From contig CANLVG010000005.1 in NCBI GenBank assembly GCA_947494565.1, forward strand, positions 372,001 through 436,000: a stretch of 64,000 nt of DNA, given 5' to 3'. The notes under the pieces are model-generated. The model was not told the DNA's origin. It was given only the letters and a program-made list of their open reading frames with translations, and searched no databases. The DNA comes from an uncultured Flavobacteriaceae bacterium. GTDB taxonomy: Bacteria; Bacteroidota; Bacteroidia; Flavobacteriales; Flavobacteriaceae. Position numbers and translations under genes: made by a program. Positions 35,729 through 43,431 of this stretch are shown here, one piece after another. Positions within the stretch are counted from its first letter, which is position 1. The number at the start of each line of letters is the position of its first letter.

Positions 35729-36909
35729 GCGAGCTTGAAATAGTCTATATATGTATTTAAATCCTTATCACCACGACCAGATAAGCTGATAACGATCACA
35801 TCATCGGCTTCGAATTTTTTATGTTGAAAAATGGCAAAGGCATGTCCGGTTTCAATGGCGGGAATGATACCTTCCAATTGTGATAGTTCCAAACCAGCAG
35901 TCATGGCTTCATCATCGGTGGCAGAATAGAATTCCGCTCGGCCAGATTGATATAAATGGGAATGCATTGGCCCAACTCCAGGATAATCCAATCCTGCAGA
36001 AATAGAATAAGGTTCTGTTATTTGTCCGTCCGTAGTTTGCATCAACATGGTCTTACAGCCGTGTATGATACCCACTTTACCCAGTGCGGAAGTTGCGGCA
36101 CTTTCCCCGGTCTCGATTCCTTTTCCGGCAGCCTCTACGGCGATGATCCCAACTTCTTCCTCATCTAGAAAATGGTAGTAGGTACCTGCCGCATTACTTC
36201 CCCCTCCAATACAAGCGACTACATAATCAGGGTTTTCCCGTCCTTCTTTTTCTTTCAATTGCCACTTGATTTCCTCCGAAATGACAGACTGGAAACGGGT
36301 TACCATATCGGGGTAGGGGTGCGGGCCGATGGCCGATCCAATGATATAATGGGTGTCTACCGGATTGTTGATCCAGTCGCGAATGGCCTCATTTGTAGCA
36401 TCTTTTAAGGTACGACTTCCAGATAAGGCAGGACGCACCTCGGCGCCCAACATTTTCATTCGCGCTACATTTGGGGCTTGACGAGCAATGTCTATTTCAC
36501 CCATATATACAACACATTCAATGCCCATTAAAGCACAAACCGTGGCCGTAGCCACCCCGTGTTGACCTGCACCCGTTTCTGCAATAATTCTGGTTTTTCC
36601 CAACTTCTTTGCCATCAAAATCTGTCCGATTGTGTTGTTGACTTTATGGGCCCCCGTGTGGTTTAGGTCCTCACGTTTCAAGTAAATTTTGCACCCATGT
36701 TTTTCGGAAAGGCGTTTGGCATAATAGAGTGGTGAAGGCCGCCCTACGTAATCTTTGAGAAGTTGATGGAATTCTTTTTGAAAAGAATCGGCATACATGA
36801 ACTCCAAATACTTTTGACGTAACTCTTCAACATTAGGGTAGAGCATTTCAGGAATAAAAGCCCCTCCGAACTCCCCGTAATATCCTCTTTCATCTGCGTG
36901 ATATCTCAT
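35725..36909 (-). CDS. trpB: tryptophan synthase beta chain
   Basis: A 394-residue pyridoxal-phosphate enzyme that joins indole and serine. The cofactor lysine is in [10 protein letters not shown], the phosphate loop in [10 protein letters not shown], and [13 protein letters not shown] is the indole/serine region. The N-terminal [20 protein letters not shown] is typical. It is coupled to trpA by a 4-base overlap and separated from trpF by 45 bases. Confidence 0.98.
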   Translation of the reverse strand: MRYHADERGYYGEFGGAFIPEMLYPNVEELRQKYLEFMYADSFQKEFHQLLKDYVGRPSPLYYAKRLSEKHGCKIYLKREDLNHTGAHKVNNTIGQILMAKKLGKTRIIAETGAGQHGVATATVCALMGIECVVYMGEIDIARQAPNVARMKMLGAEVRPALSGSRTLKDATNEAIRDWINNPVDTHYIIGSAIGPHPYPDMVTRFQSVISEEIKWQLKEKEGRENPDYVVACIGGGSNAAGTYYHFLDEEEVGIIAVEAAGKGIETGESAATSALGKVGIIHGCKTMLMQTTDGQITEPYSISAGLDYPGVGPMHSHLYQSGRAEFYSATDDEAMTAGLELSQLEGIIPAIETGHAFAIFQHKKFEADDVIVISLSGRGDKDLNTYIDYFKLA

Positions 36910-36954
36910 AATTTTCAGTATTCAGTAAATAATTATTGATGATCAGTTGCCTGT

Positions 36955-37650
36955 TTATCGTGCTTTAGTGTTATTTGTCTGTATTGCTTTTTGTAAGGTT
37001 TTCAGTTCTTCAATATTTTTTAATCCGGGTTCGGTCTCGAATTTGCTATTGACATCGATAGCGTGGCAAAACCGGGCCTCAGGACGTTTCATGAATTCCT
37101 TGATGGATATCATCTCCTCTAAACCTATACCGCCGCTCAAAAAATAAGGTTTGGTAGAGGGGTATCTTTGCAAAACTTCCCAATTGAAGGTGTATCCATT
37201 TCCTCCTGGAAGTTTTCCCTTGGTGTCGAACAGGTAGTAATCACAGACATCCTCAAAATGGTTTAATTTACCAAAGTCAAAGTCATCTTGTATCGAAAAC
37301 ACTTTTACGATTTTTAGTTGCGGTATCGCTTTCTTCAGTTCGTCACAAAATGCCGGTGTTTCACTTCCGTGCAATTGGGCGTACAATAATCCATAGGTTT
37401 TTGTTTTTTCGGCGATTTCCAAAATTGTGGCGTCGACAAAGACTCCGACTTTTTTTATGCTATGTGGAATAGAGGGCATTTCTCCCTCAAAATAACGTCG
37501 CGAAGGTTCCCAGAAGATAAAACCTAAGTAATCTGGCTTCAAGGCCGCTACTTCTCCAGTATTTTTATTCATGCCGCAAACCTTTAACTTCAGGGAAACA
37601 GTACCTTCGTTAAGGGACGTCGCGTCTTTATTTGAATAATAATAGTCCAC
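36955..37650 (-). CDS. trpF: phosphoribosylanthranilate isomerase
   Basis: A 231-residue TIM-barrel enzyme that converts phosphoribosylanthranilate to its ribulose form. The catalytic cysteine is in LKVCGM, the general acid Asp in GVFVDAT, and the phosphate-binding loops FLSGGIGLEE and AIDVNSKFE are intact. The start is uncertain: no ATG precedes LKVCGM. The only suitable codon is the GTG at 37650, two bases after the trpC stop, which adds a 22-residue leader (MDYYYSNKDATSLNEGTVSL) not usual for TrpF. Confidence 0.93.
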   Translation of the reverse strand: MDYYYSNKDATSLNEGTVSLKLKVCGMNKNTGEVAALKPDYLGFIFWEPSRRYFEGEMPSIPHSIKKVGVFVDATILEIAEKTKTYGLLYAQLHGSETPAFCDELKKAIPQLKIVKVFSIQDDFDFGKLNHFEDVCDYYLFDTKGKLPGGNGYTFNWEVLQRYPSTKPYFLSGGIGLEEMISIKEFMKRPEARFCHAIDVNSKFETEPGLKNIEELKTLQKAIQTNNTKAR

Positions 37651-37652
37651 CG

Positions 37653-38435
37653 TTAGTCTAAATTTTGAATGAACGCCGCTGCACTTTCCGCAGGGTTTTT
37701 GGTTTTCATGAAATTTTCTCCAATGAGAAACCCTTCGTATCCAAAGGGTTTTAAATCTTGAATGGCATTAATTGAACTGATACCGCTCTCCGAAACTTTG
37801 ACAAAATCCGTAGGAATCATATCCGCCAATGACTTACTGGTTTGCAAACTCACCTCGAAAGTTTTCAGATCACGGTTGTTCACCCCCAACATATCCAAAC
37901 TGGGCATTATCGATTTATGTAACTCGGCTTCATTATGCACTTCTAAGAGGACTTCTAAGTCCAAACTTTTGGCAAGCTCCGAAAACACCTTGATTTCTTC
38001 CCTTGACAATACTGCCGCAATGAGCAGAATGACATCGGCACCATGGGCTTTGGCCTCCACTAGTTGATACTCATTAACAATAAACTCTTTTCGTAGCAAG
38101 GGAATATTCACAGCCGCCCTGGCCAGCACTAAATCTTCTAATGAACCTCCAAAGTATTTGATATCGGTCAGCACGCTCATACCACAAACACCTGCCTTTT
38201 GATATCCTTTAGCGACCTGAGCCACGTTAGTAAGCTGACTGATGGTTCCTTTTGAGGGGGAACGTCTTTTGTGCTCGGCAATAATTCCGGAAGTGCTATT
38301 TCGTAATGCTTTTACCAAAGAATGGGTGTTCCTTTCAAATAAAACGGAAGCCTCCAATTGCTTTGTTGGAATAATCGATTTTTTCAACGCGACCTCTTTG
38401 CGTTTGTCCGCTATGATTTTATCTAAAATGTTCAT
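37653..38435 (-). CDS. trpC: indole-3-glycerol phosphate synthase
   Basis: A 260-residue TIM-barrel enzyme closing the indole ring. Diagnostic are IIAEHKRRSPSKGTI (catalytic Lys), PLLRKEFIVNEYQ, GVNNRDLKTFEV and VSESGIS. It is a separate protein from TrpF, unlike the fused form of E. coli. It lies 35 bases after trpD and 2 bases before the trpF start. Confidence 0.97.
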   Translation of the reverse strand: MNILDKIIADKRKEVALKKSIIPTKQLEASVLFERNTHSLVKALRNSTSGIIAEHKRRSPSKGTISQLTNVAQVAKGYQKAGVCGMSVLTDIKYFGGSLEDLVLARAAVNIPLLRKEFIVNEYQLVEAKAHGADVILLIAAVLSREEIKVFSELAKSLDLEVLLEVHNEAELHKSIMPSLDMLGVNNRDLKTFEVSLQTSKSLADMIPTDFVKVSESGISSINAIQDLKPFGYEGFLIGENFMKTKNPAESAAAFIQNLD

Positions 38436-38470
38436 TTCTCTACTTTACGCACCTTTTTAGTATAGGGCAA

Positions 38471-39463
38471 TCAGTTACTCAACTCTTGTAATTTCCGCAA
38501 GGCTTTTAACCCGCTTCCGTTCAACAAAGATTCCTTTGCTTTTTCGAACCCTTCTTTCACGCTTATATTTTCGACCGTTGCAATGGCGACACCGGCATTG
38601 GCGCAGACAACATTGTTCTGGGCTTCGGTACCTTTCGCCTGCAAAACATCCAGAAATATCTGGGCCGATCCTTCAATGCTCTCACCCCCTATAATATCGA
38701 TTTGTCGAATGGGGGAAATCCCAAAATCGGCCGGGGTCAACATGCCTTCCGATTGGTTTGAAATGGTTTTTGTATTTCCGGTCAGAGAGATTTCGTCATA
38801 ACCATCCAAGGCATGCAGTACGGTAAAATTCTTGTCGGTATTTTGATAGAGGTATCCGTACATACGGGCCAGTTCCAAGTTGAAAACCCCTACCATTTGA
38901 TTCTTTGGAAAGGCAGGATTCACCATAGGTCCCAACATATTGAAAAAGGTTTTTACGCCAAGCTCCCTTCGAATGGGGGCGACATTTTTCATGGCAGGAT
39001 GAAAGAGAGGGGCGTGCAAAACGCAAATTCCGGCTTCGTCGATGGATTTCTCTAAGAAGTCCGCCTCATTACTGAATTTGATACCCAAAAACTCCATCAC
39101 GTTGCTACTTCCACATTTTGAGGAAACCCCATAATTGCCGTGTTTGGTCACTTTCACTCCGGCCCCTGCCGTTACAAAGGATGCCAAGGTTGAAATATTG
39201 AAGGTGTCTTTTCCGTCACCTCCCGTACCGCAAAGGTCTATGGGATTATAGGCGGAAAGATCAACGGCTAAGCACAGTTCTAAAAGCGCATCGCGGAAAC
39301 CCTCTAATTCTTCTATGGTAATACTGCGCATCATATAAACGGTCAAGAAGGCCGCAATTTGACTGGTGTTGTATTCGCCTTTGGCAATATTCACCAAAAT
39401 TTGTTTCGCATCTTCTTTCGAGAGGATGTCGTGATTGATCAGTTTGTTGAGTGTTTCTTTCAT
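38471..39463 (-). CDS. trpD: anthranilate phosphoribosyltransferase
   Basis: A 330-residue enzyme that adds phosphoribose from PRPP to anthranilate. The PRPP loop is in DLCGTGGDGKDTFNIST, with VTKHGNYGVSSKCGSSNVME and the following anthranilate-binding region. I chose the ATG at 39463 (MKETLNKLINHDILSKEDAK), ten codons inside the longest frame. TrpD is not fused to TrpG here. The gap to trpG is 88 bases. Confidence 0.97.
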   Translation of the reverse strand: MKETLNKLINHDILSKEDAKQILVNIAKGEYNTSQIAAFLTVYMMRSITIEELEGFRDALLELCLAVDLSAYNPIDLCGTGGDGKDTFNISTLASFVTAGAGVKVTKHGNYGVSSKCGSSNVMEFLGIKFSNEADFLEKSIDEAGICVLHAPLFHPAMKNVAPIRRELGVKTFFNMLGPMVNPAFPKNQMVGVFNLELARMYGYLYQNTDKNFTVLHALDGYDEISLTGNTKTISNQSEGMLTPADFGISPIRQIDIIGGESIEGSAQIFLDVLQAKGTEAQNNVVCANAGVAIATVENISVKEGFEKAKESLLNGSGLKALRKLQELSN

Positions 39464-39551
39464 CACTAGAAATTTTATGTTCCATTCTTGCAATGGAAAA
39501 TGCCTTTATCTTACAGGAAGACCCTTGCCTATAATTGAGCACCAAATCAAT

Positions 39552-40115
39552 TTAATTCTTCAACCAATTCTCCAGAATCTTTTTTCCTTCAGGTGTTAAA
39601 ACCGATTCTGGGTGAAATTGAACTGCACACACGTCATATTCTTTATGTCGCAAAGACATGACCTGTCCGTTTTTATCAAAAGAAGTCGCCTCAAGCATTT
39701 CAGGTAGTTCTGGATGAACCACCCATGAGTGGTACCGACCGACCTCGATTTCCTTAGGTATTCCTTCAAATAATTTATCTTCTTTCGCAATCGTTATTTT
39801 TGTGGCGATGCCATGATATACCTCATCCAAATTAATCAGTGAGCCACCAAATACCTCTGCTATGGCCTGTTGCCCAAGGCATACACCGAATATACTCTTC
39901 CGAGGCGCATATTTGTTAATAATCGCCTTCAAGAGCCCCGCTTCCTCAGGTATTCCTGGTCCTGGCGAGAGTACGATTTTATCAAATGCATCGACTTCAT
40001 CAAGGGTTAGTTGGTCATTGCGTTTCACGATAACTTCACAATCCAGATCTTCGAGATAATGCACGAGATTGTAGGTAAAACTATCGTAATTGTCTATAAC
40101 AAGTATCTTCTTCAT
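39552..40115 (-). CDS. trpG: anthranilate synthase glutamine amidotransferase subunit
   Basis: A 187-residue class I glutamine amidotransferase delivering ammonia to TrpE. The catalytic cysteine is in GVCLGQQAIAEVFGG, the His-Glu pair in AVQFHPESVLT, and ILVIDNYDSFTYNLVHYL is the typical start. It begins one base after the trpE stop. As in many bacteria it might also serve 4-amino-4-deoxychorismate synthase. Confidence 0.96.
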   Translation of the reverse strand: MKKILVIDNYDSFTYNLVHYLEDLDCEVIVKRNDQLTLDEVDAFDKIVLSPGPGIPEEAGLLKAIINKYAPRKSIFGVCLGQQAIAEVFGGSLINLDEVYHGIATKITIAKEDKLFEGIPKEIEVGRYHSWVVHPELPEMLEATSFDKNGQVMSLRHKEYDVCAVQFHPESVLTPEGKKILENWLKN

Positions 40116-40116
40116 C

Positions 40117-41514
40117 TTAAATCGTTTCTGCAATTTCAAGAGCTTTGGTCAATGCCCCCAGTTTGTTATAGGTCTCCTGCAATTCGTCTTCGGCATTTGA
40201 TGCGGCCACCAGACCTGCGCCAGCTTGGTAATGGAGCTCATGGTTTTTGCTCAGAAAAGTTCGAATCATTATCGCATGATTGAAATTTCCACTAAAATCC
40301 ATAAAGCCGATTGCGCCACCATAATATCCACGACTTGTTTTTTCATACTTTTCGATTAGTTGCATTGCCATATGCTTAGGTGCTCCGCTCAACGTTCCTG
40401 CCGGAAATGTATCCGCGACCACCTTCATCGTTGCAATATCCTTTTTCTTTTTGCCGGTCACTTTTGACACTAAGTGAATCACATGAGAGAAGAATTGTAC
40501 TTCGCGATAGTTGGCCACTTCTACCATATTGCCATTTCGGCTCAGATCGTTTCTGGCTAGATCGACCAACATCACATGTTCACTATTTTCCTTATCGTCT
40601 TCGGTAAGTTGTTTGGCTAGAATAGCATCTTGTTCATCATTACCGGTGCGCTTAAAAGTTCCGGCGATAGGGTGAATTTCCGCCTTACCGTTTTGAACGA
40701 TCAGTTGTGCCTCGGGAGAACTTCCAAATATTTTAAAATCCCCGTAATCAAAATAGAATAGATAAGGTGAAGGGTTCACCGAGCGCAGGGCTCTGTATAC
40801 GTTGAATTCATCTCCTTTGAAACCTTGTGAGAATCGTCGCGATAAAACCAATTGAAACACGTCGCCACGCTGACAATGCTTTTTGGCCAATTCCACATGC
40901 TCTTTGTATTCTTCATCCCTTAAGTTGGAGGATACTGTTCCGTCCATGGTAAAATTGTAGGACGCAAAGTTCTTGACATTTAGAATCTGTTCGATTTCCG
41001 GAATATTGTTTTCCGATTCAAAGCAATGTGCAAAGATATAGGCTTCGTTCTTGAAGTGATTGATGGCAATGATGTTCTGGTACACCGCATAATAGATATC
41101 CGGAATTTGAATGGTACCCTCCTTTTTTTCAAGCGCCACGCTTTCATAATACCGAACCGCATCATAGGCCATATAGCCAAATAGCCCATTATTTATGAAC
41201 TTAAAATCACTTTTTCCTGTATCAAAACGTTGACTGAAATCATGAATCACTTGTACCACGTCGGTTTGCGGGTCGATCTTTATTTCGTCTGACGAACCAT
41301 CGGGAAACTGTCGGGATATTATCTCATTCTCCACCTTAAAAGAGGCAATGGGATTACAGCAGATATACGAAAAACTGTTATCGTTGGCATGGTAGTCACT
41401 ACTTTCCAAAAGGATGCTATTCGGAAATCGATCTCTAATCTTCAGATAGACACTTACAGGAGTGATGGTGTCCGCTAATATTTTTCGGTAATGTGATTGT
41501 AATTTGTATTTCAT
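40117..41514 (-). CDS. trpE: anthranilate synthase component I
   Basis: A 465-residue chorismate-utilising enzyme, first gene of the operon. The chorismate-binding core shows FQLVLSRRFSQGF, FGSSPEAQLIV, HPIAGTFKRTG, VMLVDLARNDLSRNG and TFPAGTLSGAPKHMAMQLIE. The N-terminal half would carry the tryptophan feedback site; the region with LLESSDYHANDNSFSYI matches the LLES motif of this site. The ATG lies 10 bases after the attenuator hairpin's T run. Confidence 0.97.
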   Translation of the reverse strand: MKYKLQSHYRKILADTITPVSVYLKIRDRFPNSILLESSDYHANDNSFSYICCNPIASFKVENEIISRQFPDGSSDEIKIDPQTDVVQVIHDFSQRFDTGKSDFKFINNGLFGYMAYDAVRYYESVALEKKEGTIQIPDIYYAVYQNIIAINHFKNEAYIFAHCFESENNIPEIEQILNVKNFASYNFTMDGTVSSNLRDEEYKEHVELAKKHCQRGDVFQLVLSRRFSQGFKGDEFNVYRALRSVNPSPYLFYFDYGDFKIFGSSPEAQLIVQNGKAEIHPIAGTFKRTGNDEQDAILAKQLTEDDKENSEHVMLVDLARNDLSRNGNMVEVANYREVQFFSHVIHLVSKVTGKKKKDIATMKVVADTFPAGTLSGAPKHMAMQLIEKYEKTSRGYYGGAIGFMDFSGNFNHAIMIRTFLSKNHELHYQAGAGLVAASNAEDELQETYNKLGALTKALEIAETI

Positions 41515-41523
41515 CTGATGCTA

Positions 41524-41559
41524 TAAAAAGAGTAAGGCTTGTCGTGATGACAAGCCTTA
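41524..41559 (-). terminator. trp attenuator (terminator hairpin before trpE)
   Basis: Perfect 10-11 base-pair stem on the minus strand, AAGGCTTGTC (41558-41549) with GACAAGCCTT (41543-41534), loop of five, followed by a CTTTTT run at 41531-41526. It lies between the leader peptide and trpE. Upstream, the Trp-codon stretch (minus strand of 41612-41620) can pair with the segment at 41572-41580 (nine pairs including wobbles), giving an alternative fold as expected for attenuation. Confidence 0.85.
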
Positions 41560-41586
41560 TATAGTTTTACTACAATGATGCTTAGC

Positions 41587-41643
41587 TCACGATAACTTTC
41601 GAGAGTTAGACCACCACCATGTATTATTTCGTAATTCAATCAT
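41587..41643 (-). CDS. trpL: trp operon leader peptide
   Basis: An 18-residue frame, MIELRNNTWWWSNSRKLS, with three consecutive Trp codons (TGG TGG TGG). It lies 28 bases upstream of a terminator hairpin that precedes trpE, and directly behind a strong promoter. A run of Trp codons in a peptide this short, in this position, is the classic mark of a tryptophan attenuation leader: ribosomes stalling at the codons when Trp-tRNA is scarce would free the downstream segment and prevent termination. Its ATG is only about 7 bases from the end of the -7 box, so translation is probably leaderless. Confidence 0.88.
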   Translation of the reverse strand: MIELRNNTWWWSNSRKLS

Positions 41644-41650
41644 TATGTGT

Positions 41651-41682
41651 CAAATATAGAAATCATTTTTTTTGCCTACAAA
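41651..41682 (-). promoter_or_regulatory. trp operon promoter
   Basis: TTTG (minus strand of 41679-41682), a 20-base spacer, and TATATTTG (minus strand of 41651-41658), a full Bacteroidota consensus promoter. The expected transcription start is within a few bases of the leader-peptide ATG. Confidence 0.75.
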
Positions 41683-41793
41683 TGAAATGCCGATAAAAAG
41701 AAATCCGATGTCATGATGATTATTTTAATAGGTACGGCATCAGGCTATAATTTGAAGTTCTAAGGTCTTCGGTCGTCCCTATTTTCAAGAATC

Positions 41794-41825
41794 AAAAAAC
41801 CCCGCGCTTCAGATGAAACACGGGG
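41794..41825 (-). terminator. terminator of the MarR-YceI unit
   Basis: On the minus strand CCCCGTG pairs with CGCGGGG (one wobble) followed by TTTTTT, 26 bases after the YceI stop. A strong GC stem plus T run. Confidence 0.85.
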
Positions 41826-41850
41826 CCGCTTAACTGTGAGGTCAAGTCTA

Positions 41851-42429
41851 CTAAAATTCTAAATCCACAACAAGATCGAACTCATCATAGATAGTTTTGT
41901 CTCCAAGGTTTTCAAAGAAACTACCAGAACCATACTTGACATCGTATTCTGCTCTGTCAACTTTCAAAGTGGCGGTCGCTTTACTTCCATATACGGATAC
42001 ATCAAAGGTAATAGGTTTAGTAATACCTTTTATAGTCAGGTCTCCGGTAACCTCGTACGAGTTCTTTCCAGAAGCCTTCACATTGGTGAAAACCAATTTG
42101 GAAGTTGGGTGATTGGCAACCCCGAAGAAATCGTCAGATTTCAGATGCCCCTCCAGCTTTCCTTTGTATTCACCTTCTAGATCGGTAGAAATCAAGGTAG
42201 GCATGTCGACCACGAATTCCCCACCGGTCAATTTATCGCCATCAAACAGCAATGCGCCCGATTTCAAATCGACGGTACCAGTATGGGATCCGGTAACTTT
42301 GTACGCCTTCCACGTCACTTTGCTTGTTTCAGAATTTACTTCCTTTTTTTCACCCTCAACAGGTGTAGTTGCCGTTGCTGTTGCTCCGAATACTATAGCT
42401 AATGCTAAACTTAAAACTGTCTTTTTCAT
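41851..42429 (-). CDS. YceI family periplasmic lipid-binding protein
   Basis: A 192-residue exported protein with a signal peptide (MKKTVLSLALAIVFGATATA) and a YceI lipocalin-like barrel. Typical parts are SKVTWKAYKVTGSHTGTVDL at the first strand, GGEFVVDMPTLISTD and LKSDDFFGVANHPTSKLVFT. YceI proteins bind isoprenoid-like lipids in the periplasm. It follows a MarR regulator by 37 bases and ends in a strong terminator, so it is the likely main target of that regulator. Confidence 0.92.
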   Translation of the reverse strand: MKKTVLSLALAIVFGATATATTPVEGEKKEVNSETSKVTWKAYKVTGSHTGTVDLKSGALLFDGDKLTGGEFVVDMPTLISTDLEGEYKGKLEGHLKSDDFFGVANHPTSKLVFTNVKASGKNSYEVTGDLTIKGITKPITFDVSVYGSKATATLKVDRAEYDVKYGSGSFFENLGDKTIYDEFDLVVDLEF

Positions 42430-42466
42430 GTTTGTAACTTAAATGTAATTAATTATTTGTGTTTAT

Positions 42467-42913
42467 TTAAAATTTATTGAACAATGCGTTCAGTTGTTCC
42501 AGTTCTTTTTTGGAGATGTTCTTCAAAATAGCCTTTTCCGCAATCGCCATGGCTACATCCATTTTCTTCAATACCTTATCTCCCTCTTCGGTAATATTAA
42601 TTTCTACTTTTCTACGGTTTGATGGGCAAACGATTCTATTGACATACCCTTTTAAAATTAATTTGTCTACCAAACGAGTGGTATTGCTCATTTTTGTGAC
42701 CATTCGTTCGTTCAAGGTAGAAAGATGGGCGGGTTTCCCGTTTTGTCCCCTTAAGATGCGTAACACATTAAACTGCTGTAACGAGACGTCAAAGGGCTTC
42801 AATACACCTGAAATAGTCTCATTGATCTTGTTGTTGACCAACATGAAGTGAATAATGGTCCTGCTCTCTAGCGGAATCTTTTTTTCGGTTTGTATGGTTT
42901 CTTCAACATTCAT
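42467..42913 (-). CDS. MarR family transcriptional regulator
   Basis: A 148-residue winged-helix regulator. The DNA-binding part is the region around LSTLNERMVTKMSNTTRLVDKLIL with the wing VNRIVCPSNRRKVEINITEEG; N- and C-terminal helices make the dimer. The small molecule or redox signal is unknown; one cysteine lies in the wing. It is the first gene of a two-gene unit with YceI, and palindromes resembling MarR operators overlap its own promoter, suggesting self-repression. Confidence 0.9.
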   Translation of the reverse strand: MNVEETIQTEKKIPLESRTIIHFMLVNNKINETISGVLKPFDVSLQQFNVLRILRGQNGKPAHLSTLNERMVTKMSNTTRLVDKLILKGYVNRIVCPSNRRKVEINITEEGDKVLKKMDVAMAIAEKAILKNISKKELEQLNALFNKF

Positions 42914-42914
42914 G

Positions 42915-42943
42915 TTGTTACAATAATTGTATATACAAATGTA
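42915..42943 (-). promoter_or_regulatory. MarR promoter with palindromic operator candidate
   Basis: A perfect 12-base palindrome TTGTATATACAA (42927-42938) and, next to it, TTGTTACAA (42915-42923). The minus-strand -7 box TACATTTG (42936-42943) overlaps the first palindrome. MarR operators typically have TTG and CAA ends, so self-repression by binding here is an inference. Confidence 0.5.
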
Positions 42944-43023
42944 TGTCGATTTTCTTTCTCACCAAATACAAAAGGTCTAATCTTTTGTTAATTTTTTAGG
43001 AAGGATATATGATCGAAAAGAAG

Positions 43024-43031
43024 TATTTTTG
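43024..43031 (+). promoter_or_regulatory. -7 box for the rhodanese gene
   Basis: TATTTTTG, exact TAnnTTTG, 17 bases before the ATG. No TTTG at the expected distance upstream. Confidence 0.35.
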
Positions 43032-43048
43032 AAAGCAAAGATTCAGTT

Positions 43049-43360
43049 ATGGCAGATTTATCACAAGAAGAGTGGGCAGAGCAATTGCAGAATGATGATA
43101 ACGCGTTCATCTTGGATGTTCGAACGGACGATGAGGTGGAAGAAGGGTATATTCCCAATGCGAAGCAAATAGATATTTATTTAGGGCAAGGTTTCATCGA
43201 CGAGCTTCAGAAATTAGATGCTTCAAAAAATTACTACGTGTATTGCCGAAGCGGTAACCGAAGTGGTCAGGCCTGCGCTATCATGAACAGTATCGGGATT
43301 GAGAATACTTTTAATCTAGAAGGTGGTTTTATGAATTGGACAGGAGAGGTGGTCGAGTAA
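43049..43360 (+). CDS. rhodanese-like domain protein
   Basis: A 103-residue single rhodanese domain. FILDVRTDDEVEEGYIPNAK is the substrate-framing strand, and the active-site loop YCRSGNRSGQA holds the catalytic cysteine. It could carry sulfane sulfur as a persulfide on that cysteine; the loop of six residues after Cys suits sulfur rather than phosphate chemistry. Cytoplasmic, no signal peptide. Partner unknown. Confidence 0.9.
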   Translation: MADLSQEEWAEQLQNDDNAFILDVRTDDEVEEGYIPNAKQIDIYLGQGFIDELQKLDASKNYYVYCRSGNRSGQACAIMNSIGIENTFNLEGGFMNWTGEVVE

Positions 43361-43431
43361 TTTTTATACAGTTTTTTCTTACTTTTAGTGTTTTTCAATT
43401 ATTTTAGCACGAAACACAAACCTCCTTTTTC

